From the NCBI GenBank assembly GCA_900169235.1, contig FWCC01000166.1:1-40878 (forward strand): DNA of 40,878 nucleotides, in the 5' to 3' direction. Each line of letters begins with the position of its first letter. The first letter of the stretch is position 1. Below, piece by piece: positions 1 through 9,165 of this stretch. Below the pieces are notes generated by a model. That model had not been told where the DNA came from. It saw nothing but the letters and a program-made list of their open reading frames with translations, and did no database searches. The translations under genes and the position numbers were made by a program. Source of the stretch: Zarea fungicola. Lineage: Eukaryota; Ascomycota; Sordariomycetes; Hypocreales; Cordycipitaceae.

Positions 1-966
1 TGGCACGCCGGCCCGACACAATAATATAAGTAGTTTTTATAAAATATTATTAGTTAATATTTATTATATAATATTAGAATCCAGCCAGGGGCCCCTTTTT
101 CGGAAGGAACCAGTAGAGGCCTTGGTCACACCTTCTACTTAATCGCTGATCCCCTAGGTATTTGGGGGTACCTAGTGAGCCCTAGCTACCGGCTTTAAAC
201 ACCAGCCGTTTCTAAGGCGTGACGCTAGCACGTGGAGGAGTGTTTCTGACTAGGTATATAGGCGATACCTACTATGAATAGCCTCCCCTTAGTACATTGG
301 GGTAGTACTAGAAGGTCTAGCTATGACCTAAATAATCAGCTGTTACCAGGGCTTACCGGCGAGTTCTAGGCGTAACCTAGGGCGTGAAGGGGCGGTTCTC
401 TGACTATTATAGTACCTGATGGATGATAACAGTAGTAGAAGAAGGAAATCTAGTAGCTGATTTTATCCATGGAATGAATACTGTATAGTAGATGCGCTTT
501 GCATAGACGGGAGGGTTTTCCCCTGGGCCTAGCCCAGTTTTTCCCCCCATTCCATAGATTGAAGGACCCTATGACCTGCCTAGGTCAACAGGGAGTATAA
601 TCAATAATAATAATAATTATATAATATTATTATTAAGACTAGCGCTACTAAGGGTATAGTGAAATGGGCATTTTGGTGTAAAATCCACTTTACTGTGTGC
701 CTTTTGTCCCCCCACTGTACCAGTATAGCCCCGCTATCTCAACCACTGTAATCCGCCATTTAAACAACCATCAGCCAAGCCTAGTCTACGCGCGTTTTTT
801 TCCCTTACTTTCTTTGACAATCAAAAAGTGGCTAAAATTAATTAATTAATTATTTTAATAATAATAATAATAATAATAATAATGGTTATAGCTTTCCTAT
901 CCTTTCTTGTTATACTTCGGGCAGTTTAATATGCGCTCGGAAGACAAATGCAGCACTTGCACTAAA
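1..966. repeat. CTAG-rich, gene-free degenerate repeat-like DNA
   Basis: I see no plausible gene here. The first 660 bases hold about 13 CTAG tetramers (for example near 153, 169, 181, 224, 249, 308, 317, 367, 376, 452, 527, 578 and 639), several times the 2-3 expected by chance, together with TA-rich blocks. Two AT microsatellites follow: an AAT/TAA run around 601-640 and a (TAA)n run at 856-882. CTAG enrichment is what C-to-T mutation of CpA on either strand (repeat-induced point mutation, RIP) would give from CCAG or CTGG, so an old inactivated repeat is a reasonable inference, but I recognise no element ends or coding remnant. Confidence 0.45.
856..882. repeat. (TAA)n trinucleotide microsatellite
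   Basis: An uninterrupted run of about nine TAA units lies about 85 bases beyond the 3' end of the MFS transporter gene, preceded by ATTA repeats from 839. It is simple-sequence DNA with no evident function. Confidence 0.9.
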
Positions 967-2691
967 CTACTCGAAGCCTCGAGGTAGCTGAAATGCAAAT
1001 GTCCCAATTGCTGAGAGAGCAGCCAGCAATGAAGTAAACATGAAAGGTAAACCCATCCAGACACCGCCGAGGTCCATGCCTTTGCTTAGTAGCCAGGCCA
1101 AAGAAGGCGCAGACATGAGACCCATAAGGGACTCGACTGTTGCAATAACAGTATTGAGAGCGCCTACTGTATGTGGTTCGACAATAATGGACAGGATCGA
1201 CCGAAATAGCGGCGAGAAGCCAGTTGCGAAGCTATAGATTACCAATGCCAGCACACAGATCCATCGCGTTGGCGCAAAAGCCACAATGACTGTGCCTAGG
1301 AATGCAAACATGGAAGAAATCCTGGCGAGGAACAAGTCACGCTGCAACGGTGAACGGCCGTGTCTACACAAAAACCACGCGGCTGTGGGCAGAATGACCA
1401 TCAGAACCCCCAAAGCAAAGAAGTTCTCAATCGACACGATATAAGTGGCCTATACGATGCGAATCAGTTACCTGCTCATTACATTACAAGAAGCAATAGC
1501 GAGACTCACCATTGACCATGACCAGTCGTATCGTTTAGTCATGTACTGTAGAAGGTCGCCATCAAATGCAAGCCTAAGTGGAAAGACCAAAGCGTTGCAG
1601 GTCATAAGTAACATGATATTCTTGGAGCCCAATAGGAATCTCCAGATGTGAGTAAAATCGGCTCGGGCAGAAGAAAGCGCTTGCTGGAATGCAGATTTTG
1701 CAGAGAAAGCGTTAGAATTGGTGGCTGTTGTCGCTGCAGAACCCGAATGATAATCACAAGATGCCCTTTTCTGATCTGCGGCCTTCCGCAATTCGAGCGT
1801 CTCCGGAAGCAAAAGCGTACAGCCTGTTCCAAGAAGTAACAGGCCAAGCCCAATCCATACCGCAATCCACGGGTTCACACTCAGCAGAAACGCCGCCAAT
1901 GGTGAAGCGGCAACACTGACGATACGAAGTACAGCATTGAGCTGATAAAATACCAGCGTTCGATCTGCAGCGGGGATTACATCGCTGAAGAGAGTGTAGC
2001 ACATGGCGCCGGCAAGTGTGCCGCCACCACCAATAACGTATGCCAGATTGCCCCAAAGAATAGACCAAATGTTCAGTCTGTTGGGAAATGAAACTGTTCA
2101 GTCATGTCAGAAGCAGAGATATAGGATATTAGTTGTAGTAATACGTACGGACAAATAGAGTCCAAGATATTTTCATACAGCAGCCCAGCAGAGAAAGAAA
2201 GAGGACTATACGCCGGCCGTATTTGTCTGCAATGATCCCATACGGTATTTGCACTAGGATTGCTGGAAGAAGATTAGGGTTTGGGAGGATTTGATGGCAT
2301 CAGCGTGATACTCACGAACAACCATCTCACCAGAGATATCCCAAGCCGACACCATAGCAAGCGTCTTTTGCACATCGTTATCTTTACATCGCTTGTCTTC
2401 TGGTGAAAGCAGGTCGAGTTGGTGGTCATTGTAGATGCTTCGACAAATGACATCTTCCATGATCTCCTGTAATGCCGGACCGAATAGTTTTGCGCTGACT
2501 CCTACCAATACCAAACATAGCCCCCCCACTATACTGACAAGAAAACGCACCGATTTGTCCGGGATCAGCTCAACTGGCAAGTCTGTTGGTAGGAGGAGTG
2601 TGTTTTCACCATGGCGTTCGAGATCTTCTGTGGCTCTATCGCAAGAGATGGGGTGTTGGCCAGTTTTCGGGCCAGTTTCCGGTTGTGCCAT
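967..2691 (-). CDS. Major facilitator superfamily transporter (four exons)
   Basis: This encodes a predicted 518-residue membrane transporter of the MFS, of the fungal efflux type with a large extracellular loop after helix 1. Exons on the minus strand are 2691-2316, 2262-2149, 2093-1510 and 1449-967. The introns are 53, 55 and 60 bp, all GT-AG, and all joins keep frame. Residues about 49-70 form the first membrane segment. Exon 2 carries the MFS loop 2-3 signature GIIADKYGRR (residues 134-143), and further hydrophobic segments continue to the C-terminus. A charged and Ala/Ser-rich central loop (around QQALSSARADF) separates the two six-helix halves, as usual. The substrate cannot be told from sequence; efflux of small toxic or secondary metabolites is typical for this group. 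No biosynthetic genes lie beside it. It borders the degenerate repeat-like left edge of the window. Confidence 0.88.
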
Positions 2692-4748
2692 TCTGATTTC
2701 GTTTCTTGTCTAATTGTAAAATTTCTTCTTAACTGTGCGCACGGTCACAGCATCCAAGGCCAACCGAGGCTAGTGAAGCAGGTAACTAACTACACAAGGC
2801 CGCTGAAAATAGGGAACAATTCTGGAAAGTGAAGAAACTATTGATTAAGCTGCAAAGGATTGAAAAAGATATGTATTGGACTGGGAACTTGGGGGTGTAG
2901 ATGACGTGACTGATCGGAAGACATCTCGCATAGAAAAAGTAAACGAGATGATCCAACCTGGAAACGTACCAAGCAAGCAAGTTTAAAACGCCCCGAAGTG
3001 TGAGGCCCAAAACGGCATGGTGTCTGCCTATGTCGACGCGGCCTTGTTGGTTACGGTTGCCGACTGCGGGTACTTTACCCCGAATCAGTGCCCTGGCATC
3101 TGGGTCGCGTAGCAAGGATTTAGAAGGGCCTCAATGAGACATTACCGTTATTGTTATTACCGCAGTTGCCGTTGGGATATTGTAGAGAACCTGAGCATTC
3201 ACTCGTTAGGCATGTACGAGCCATTCCTGATTTGCATCACATCCTGTTTGTATCTTCATTCGCCGGTTATCGAAACTTTTATTAGAATCAAGGCTGAGGA
3301 CATGCTAGCTACAAGTGGGTGTTGCGTTAAATAGTTAGTCAATTATTTTGTTGTGTTAACTAGTGGCCATGAGCCTCTCCACGTGCCGAGCGTTGACGCG
3401 CAACTCAAGTTATAACAAAACGTCAGCGGCGGGCCTGCACGCCCTGCAAGCCTTGTTATTGTTCTGGACTCCTTTTGCAACAGGTTGGGCGTACCTAACT
3501 GTCATCAACCAGGAGGTCCGAATTTTATCTAATGGGTTTTGAAAACACCTAACAAGCCTTGCTGAGAGAGGTACCATTTTCAGCCATGGGTAGTGATTCT
3601 CTTATCGTTGGTGCTCTTCCTAGTTTTGTTCTTGCCTGCAAAGAGCTAGTATTGGTTCCCTTAGAAGGGTACTTAGGGTAATTATGCTTGAACTCTGTTG
3701 GTGGGTAGAGATGCTGGGGAAATGATTGATTTTGGGCCGAATTCAAGCATAGTGGCTTTCAAATCCATTATAGGCAGATTCAGGCTGCATCCAACGAAGC
3801 CTTGTGTTCTGTCTATACTGGCAGTAGCCATAATTGCCCAGCCAGATACGGGATGATCTGTGTGGAGCAGAATGTACAGTTTAAACCAGCTACGATGTAT
3901 CAAGCAGTTTGTCACCTAGAGATTGATGATTGGTAACTACTAAATCGCCTTTTACACCCACTGTAAAAGTGCTGGTACTCATCTGACCATTTGTCTCACA
4001 AGAGCACGAGCAGAGAATGAGCATGCTACGGGCCTGCATAGCATCTTACCATGGGCGACAATTGCAAACAAATTCGACAATTAGCCAGCCCAAAGTTTGT
4101 TCCGTTTTTGGTTCCTGCACCAATTACAGTGGTGCAGTTATCTGCATCAACTCAGCAGTTAGCTATACTAAATTTGGTTATTTGTTGACACTGGCCTTGA
4201 TTGAGCGCTCCCCCATAACGGCGCAGAGGACCACACAGCTGAGCAGTTAGAGCTGCAAAATAGGCATTTCGACATCTAGGCTAATGTTAATATTGGCTTT
4301 CTTAACCCAATACGGGAGATATGTGGCAGAAAGATTCCTTGCCAGAGGTTGGGGAGGAACAAAACACATCTGGAAACAGAACGGCAAATTTGAACAGCAT
4401 TCGGTTTCCTTTGCCCGCTCAGACAACCAGCCTGTTTTTTTCTCCTTTAAACCAAATATGAAGGTATCAAGAGAGAAAATGTAGATTGTCAGTGAAAATT
4501 GACAGCTGTTTCAATGAGGGCATTCGCTGTCAAACAGAGACACCACAGAGTACAGGTACCTACAGGTAGCACCGAGGTTGGCCCGGTGCACCCTGTACCC
4601 TGCCTACTATGGGAATTATTACCCACCGCGTCATAAAACAGTGGCAGCTCTGGCATGAACCTAATCCACTCAGGCTCACCCACACTGTCTCGGAACTCTT
4701 TTATATACATGTCGCCGCAATTTATCTTATATCGATAAAACTACGATC
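2692..4748. other. Gene-poor intergenic region
   Basis: About 2 kb between the divergently transcribed MFS transporter (-) and YSA1 (+). Open frames here are short, lack codon bias or recognisable motifs, and do not join into a family-like protein. It must contain both promoters. A small GTACCTA-type repeat patch lies around 4550-4575 (ACAGGTACCTACAGGTAGC). I see nothing else I can support. Confidence 0.6.
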
Positions 4749-5538
4749 ATGGTATCTGTCAGGGGGTCCAAGCAAATATCAACTGAATCCTTGGTAATAC
4801 AGTGCCAATCTGCTCTTTTCTCTTCGGTTTGACTTTAGGAGCAGCGTTTGGAACATCCAGGTGCTAACTGCTTTGTGCCCAACCAGTCAGACGAGGAGGC
4901 TCGATGGATCAAGTTGATAAAGTTAGTAACTTCGAGTGAACAAAAACTCTTGATAAAAAGAGAACCTCGTGTTCTAATCTATCAAACTTTGGCCCACTAG
5001 AATCAACTATCAAGACCAAACCGGCCAAGCCAGGACATGGGAGTCAGCTGAGCGCCGCACACGGCCCAAAGACTGCGACATTGATGGAGTGGGCATCATT
5101 GCGATTCTCGAGAAGTCTACCGGGAAGGAAATCGTGCTCCAGAAGCAGTATCGCCCCCCCATTGACAAGATATCGCTCGAGATCCCCGCGGGCCTTATCG
5201 ACGCCGGCGAGACGGCGGAGCAAGCCGCCTTGCGGGAGCTCCGCGAAGAGACAGGTTACGTTGGTGTCGTTACTGAGACGTCGCCTATGATGTTCAACGA
5301 CCCGGGCTTCTGCAATACTAACCTGCGTATGGTACATGTGACGGTCGACATGTCTCTGCCTGAGAACCAAAACCCGCAGCCGCTGCTCGAGGACGACGAG
5401 TTTATTGAGGTGTTTAGCGCGCCACTGGATCGCCTGTGGGACCTTTGTAAGAAGTTCGAGGCTAAGGGCATAGCGATTGATGCCAGAGTTGGGACACTGG
5501 CCGAGGGCGTGTTACTCGCTCAACAATTCAAACTGTAA
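4749..5538 (+). CDS. YSA1: Nudix ADP-ribose pyrophosphatase (YSA1/NUDT5 family)
   Basis: Predicted 205-residue cytosolic Nudix hydrolase that splits ADP-ribose and related nucleoside diphosphate sugars into AMP plus a sugar phosphate. Exons are 4749-4793, 4887-4921 and 5001-5538; introns of 93 and 79 bp have donors GTAATA and GTTAGT and acceptors CCAG and CTAG. Splicing restores the family N-terminus (SDEEARWIKL, then RTWESAERRTRP). The Nudix box begins at about residue 91 (GLIDAGETAEQAALRELREE) and matches the GX5EX7REUXEEXGU consensus fully, so the metal-binding glutamates are present. FNDPGFCNTN and DDEFIEVF downstream are also family-typical. The length is close to human NUDT5. The first exon of 15 codons is the least certain part. 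The gene converges on a second Nudix gene 150 bp downstream. Confidence 0.9.
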
Positions 5539-5642
5539 GGGGGAGGTTTTCCTTTTGCTCTCCCTCTGTCTCTTTCTTTTTGGGTCATTAAGTAACGACA
5601 CATAAAATGCATACCGGATGGATTTTTATGAATTGTGCGATG

Positions 5643-5648
5643 AATAAA
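5643..5648 (+). terminator. AATAAA polyadenylation signal candidate for YSA1
   Basis: A canonical AATAAA lies 105 bases after the YSA1 stop and inside the 150-bp gap to the stop codon of the converging NUDX14-like gene. Cleavage shortly after it would make the two 3' ends meet or overlap. Confidence 0.5.
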
Positions 5649-5688
5649 AGAATAGAGATTATGGAATGATAGACAGGATAATATAAGA

Positions 5689-6709
5689 CTAGACTTTACC
5701 TTCCCCCCGCAGGCCGTACCATAGGGCCAGTGCACCGAGTGCCTTGGCATCTCTAGCACCCGCTCTCCATGCATCCTTCATCGGCACAATTTTGAGGGAA
5801 ATTTTCTCGCCGTGGTCTCGTAGACCGGTCAGCCGCCCGCTCCAGCTTTGTAGTTCAGAACGCGGGATCCTACGCTCATAGCTGTAGATTGTGATGTGCT
5901 CATCACAGCCCCCTGCGCTTGGGAACATGGCAGCCGCGAGGTCTTCACCCTGGCTCACGGAGTATTTCTGTGACGCATCCAGTGACTCCTCTATCGCCAA
6001 TTCGCTCAGGCACTTGAGATTGTTCTCGGCAATAGTGATGCCAAGCTCTTCCTGTATCTCCTGCGCGGCAACGCCCTTGAAATTGCCCGAGCCGTCGACC
6101 ATGCCAGCCGGGAGCTCGACGAAACCAAGGCTCGCGGCGGGAATGCGAGGTTGCACTGTGAAGACGACGTAGCGTTCATCCGAGTCTACCGGAACGTCAT
6201 TGGGGATGAGCATGACGAGCATAGCCACGCTTGGCCCACGAAGAAGTGCCGCGGCTGGGAGGGTTTCGCCAGCAGAGTTGGACACGGTGGCTGCCAGCTT
6301 AAGGAATCCCACGCGTGTCTTGCCAAAAAGATCAAAGGACTGAATGTTCACGGAGCGCAGGATATAGGGGTCGGGGTAGAATGGATGTGATATGTCGGAC
6401 TGCAACGCAAGTGTTTTTGCTATGCCGCTCATCCAAGTCTCCAGCATGTTAGCAGGGACAGGTACGGAAGTTTGGTCATTCCAAATGCACAAAACATACA
6501 TTGAATGGCTTAAAGGACTGAAGTTGCTCTTGAGTCAAGCCTTCCGGTAGAGTAACAGTTACGGCGTCAATGGACGCGATTTGTTGAGACATTCTTCTGG
6601 TAAACGGAAGCGGAGTGGTAGGAAAGTTGAAGTAACGCTGAGTTGTTGAGAGAAATAGGTGAGGTAGAGTGCCTTGGCGTAAACCTCGTGCTGTAAATGA
6701 CTTGCTCAT
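5689..6709 (-). CDS. NUDX14-like Nudix hydrolase (ADP-sugar pyrophosphatase type)
   Basis: Predicted Nudix hydrolase of the family containing plant NUDX14 (ADP-glucose/ADP-ribose pyrophosphatase). Exon 1 is 6709-6500, a 61-bp intron (donor GTATGT, branch GCTAAC, acceptor GGAG) runs 6499-6439, and exon 2 is 6438-5689. From the upstream ATG the protein has 319 residues; from an in-frame internal ATG at 6592 it has 280. The extra 39 residues hold six Arg and one Lys, many Ser/Thr, and no Asp or Glu, like a mitochondrial presequence. The core has SFDLFGKTRVGFLK and ELPAGMVDGSG, the latter opening the Nudix box (about residues 182-204). The QEIQEE glutamates are kept, but the first consensus Glu is Gly and the Arg is Gln. 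Plant NUDX14 relatives also deviate in this box, so activity is plausible. The biochemical substrate is inferred. Confidence 0.87.
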
Positions 6710-7369
6710 TTACTCGCCCAACCAGATATGCGCTTTGGGGTGTGAGATGGCAAGCAACCACAGTCTCAAGTAACTACTAGTAGTTAGGACGTTTATTTTA
6801 CCTCGTTTGGCAATAGTACCTCAGATCATTATTGAAGGAAGGTGGGTAGCCAGCACCAAGTTTAAACCCGATCGCGGCTAACAAAGCTTGAAAGCAATTC
6901 GCCAGTTGCCTTTAAAACATTGTGTCAGAAAAAATTAACGACTATAAGTAAGCAAAGAAAAATAAACAAATAAAGAACGGATTTGGGATTTGCTGTTTGT
7001 AATACCTGTTGAAGCCGCCGCTTAAGGTTAACCGTTACAAATACCTAACCAACTAAGGAACCAGTTTATTCAGTGGCAACAGGCTTGCGTCGCCATGCCG
7101 AGGTGTTGTCATAAGGCTGACGTCAGTACTATAGACTTACGCCTATTACCTGGCAGGTTAATAAACAAGCCTATGCAACTTTAGCTCTACTCTACCTACC
7201 GTCATTTCATAGAATGCAATGAACTCCTCTCGCCAGAACTAAATTTAAATTGTCTGGGAAAACTACAGGCTACAAAGTACACAGATACCCCATCAAAGAA
7301 GACCCCCTGCGCAACACGACAACGCATCGCTTTCTGGTCGTGGCAACACCCACTAACTACTACCCCGCC
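6710..7369. promoter_or_regulatory. Divergent promoter region
   Basis: 660 bp separate the start of the NUDX14-like gene (-) from the start of the unknown 361-residue protein (+), so it should hold both promoters. The sequence is AT-rich around 6890-6990. I recognise no specific factor site and no additional gene. Confidence 0.5.
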
Positions 7370-8583
7370 ATGTCTTTGAGAATCGTCACCGAGGACATCA
7401 TAGCCCGCCTGCATGCCTTTGCAATGGGCCAGACGCCAGAAGAGCCTGACCACTCTCGGGGGAATTTTGAATCGCCTAATGATAACGGCCATTACGATCC
7501 CTCACCTACAGACGTCGCCGTCGTGCGTATCATGCTCGCCAAGGCAACACGGTTACCAGTTGACATCATCGATGGCATTTTTGAACAGGCCGAGTATTGG
7601 GTGCACGCCTCAACAGTGGCAGATTACAGTGACAATCCACTGACTGTTCGAAATGGGAATGAACAGGATAAGTTTCTGGTGAGTTATAGCTAGTACAGCA
7701 CGAAAATCCCAGCCGCTGACTGCATCCAGATTCGATCCCTTCCCATTGGATTTACAGACGAGCACGGCGGTGACTTGGACTTAAGGGGGCAGCAACCTGC
7801 CCCAGCGAAGCCTTTGCAGAGCAGAATACCAGCTAAAACGCTTGCCAAAATGGCAGACTACCCGTTACCGAAGCTGCAAGGCCCAGTGCGAAAAATCGTC
7901 TTCAATATTACTTCACATGATCAAGGGTGGTCGGGAGAGACTGGGGGATTGTATGAGAACTCATGGACTTGGTTTGAGGCTGGCTTAGAGCGCCTAGAGG
8001 GCAATGAAATTGGTAAGAATACGACGGTCCCCCTGCGCACAAAGACTCTGCCAAGCCCTTAGGCGCCATGCTAATAGGAATCGGCGCAGCTGAACCACGA
8101 CAAATACCTCCAACCCCTCTCTATAAGCATATGCTTCGACCTGTATATCCGACAATTGAAAACGAAACCTCTGGAGAGGAAGAGCCGAAGGATGCATTTA
8201 TTAAGGTACTAGACGGTGATGCGGAACAGGCGCAAGCGGACGGTGTAAATGATATCCATACCGCCGATCCCGCTGAGCCAAAGTACCGATACAATTTTCA
8301 CCTGCTTCACAGTGCAAAGTGGACCATCTGCAGAAACAAACGTGCACATAGAGATTGGCAGAAACACCAAGTTACCTGGTCATGCTTCGATGACGTGAAG
8401 TCCGAGTCTGACGGCGGAAAAGCTCTGGAAGATGGCGGCCGGGGTAGAGAAAGCGGCGACGGTGAGTTTGTGCGAAACTTGGAGCTTGGAGACGTTGTTA
8501 CGCTCTGGGCAAAGGCCAGGTTCCCGATGTGGGTAAATACCATTAAGAATGTGAGAATGGATGTATACTGGGCGGCCACTTAA
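7370..8583 (+). CDS. Conserved-looking fungal protein of unknown function (three exons)
   Basis: A predicted 361-residue soluble protein I cannot assign to a named family. Exons are 7370-7678, 7730-8012 and 8090-8583; introns of 51 and 77 bp use donors GTGAGT and GTAAGA, branch-like GCTGAC and GCTAAT, and CAG acceptors. All joins keep frame. There is no signal peptide or membrane segment. The central part holds PVRKIVFNITSHDQGWSGE followed by YENSWTWFEAGLERL (about residues 148-180). The C-terminal part has KYRYNFHLLHSAKW, CRNKRAHRDWQKHQVTW, and a final GDVVTLWAKARFPMWVNTI and DVYWAA. The strand-like pattern with many Trp residues suggests a beta-rich domain. The N-terminal 100 residues look helical. 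An acidic linker (around 200-240) separates the two halves. Function unknown. Confidence 0.8.
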
Positions 8584-8651
8584 GAAGGTTCACCCATTCT
8601 GCTTTTTGCTCTTGATGGATTCCTTCTTACTTCTTCCCCCAAAATGTTTTA

Positions 8652-8657
8652 AATAAA
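8652..8657 (+). terminator. AATAAA polyadenylation signal candidate
   Basis: Canonical AATAAA about 70 bases after the stop codon of the 361-residue protein gene, followed by T-rich sequence. Confidence 0.5.
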
Positions 8658-8936
8658 CTTTCATGGACTATATTAGATTTTTCAATTACATATTGTAGTC
8701 ACTCTTCAGCAGCAGACAAAGATCATTTTCTCCAGCCGGTCAGAGTGGCAGGAGCAACGTGGTTGCACTTCACCGTGACATAGTCCAACATGAGAAGTAA
8801 AATATTAACACTAACTACTCCGTAGTGTCTCCGCATACTAAGATGCAGGTGATACCAGAGTAAGAAATCCCGGCTCCAACGGCCGTCTCCGTCATCGGCT
8901 CGTCGGCACCATCGCGCGGTGATCCGGGGCAGTCTG

Positions 8937-8942
8937 CACGTG
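8937..8942. promoter_or_regulatory. CACGTG E-box candidate upstream of the serine acetyltransferase gene
   Basis: CACGTG is the core bound by Cbf1-type bHLH factors, which act with Met4/Met28 on sulfur-assimilation genes in yeast. The site is 224 bases from the ATG of a sulfur-pathway gene. However, I count at least four other CACGTG sites in non-coding parts of this window (230, 3380, 16804, 31486), so chance is a real alternative. Confidence 0.25.
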
Positions 8943-9165
8943 AAATGGTGTGCGACATCCAGGCCAACTAGCGCTAAATTTCGCATTGCAGCTACCAGCA
9001 CAGGCATCGACTCTCAGGCAGTGAATTACAAACCAAACTCACACTGCAAACTTCGTTCTCTAATATATAAGAAGTGGTCTGTGCCTGTTCGCGGGTTTTA
9101 ATTCGTTTCGCCAAACGTGGCTTGAGACAAAGGCACATTTGAATACAAATTGGACATTTACACAA

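Larger units (their letters stand above)
8584..9165. promoter_or_regulatory. Intergenic region with promoter of the acetyltransferase gene
   Basis: 582 bp between two plus-strand genes. It holds the 3' end of the unknown gene (AATAAA at 8652-8657) and the promoter of the CysA-type gene. A CACGTG hexamer lies at 8937-8942, about 224 bases before the downstream ATG. TATATAAG at 9063 is a possible TATA-like element about 100 bases before that ATG. Confidence 0.5.

Noticed and set aside
2786..3115. 109-codon minus-strand frame upstream of the MFS gene
   Set aside because: No protein-family resemblance and no splice partners that extend it; length is within chance for this composition.
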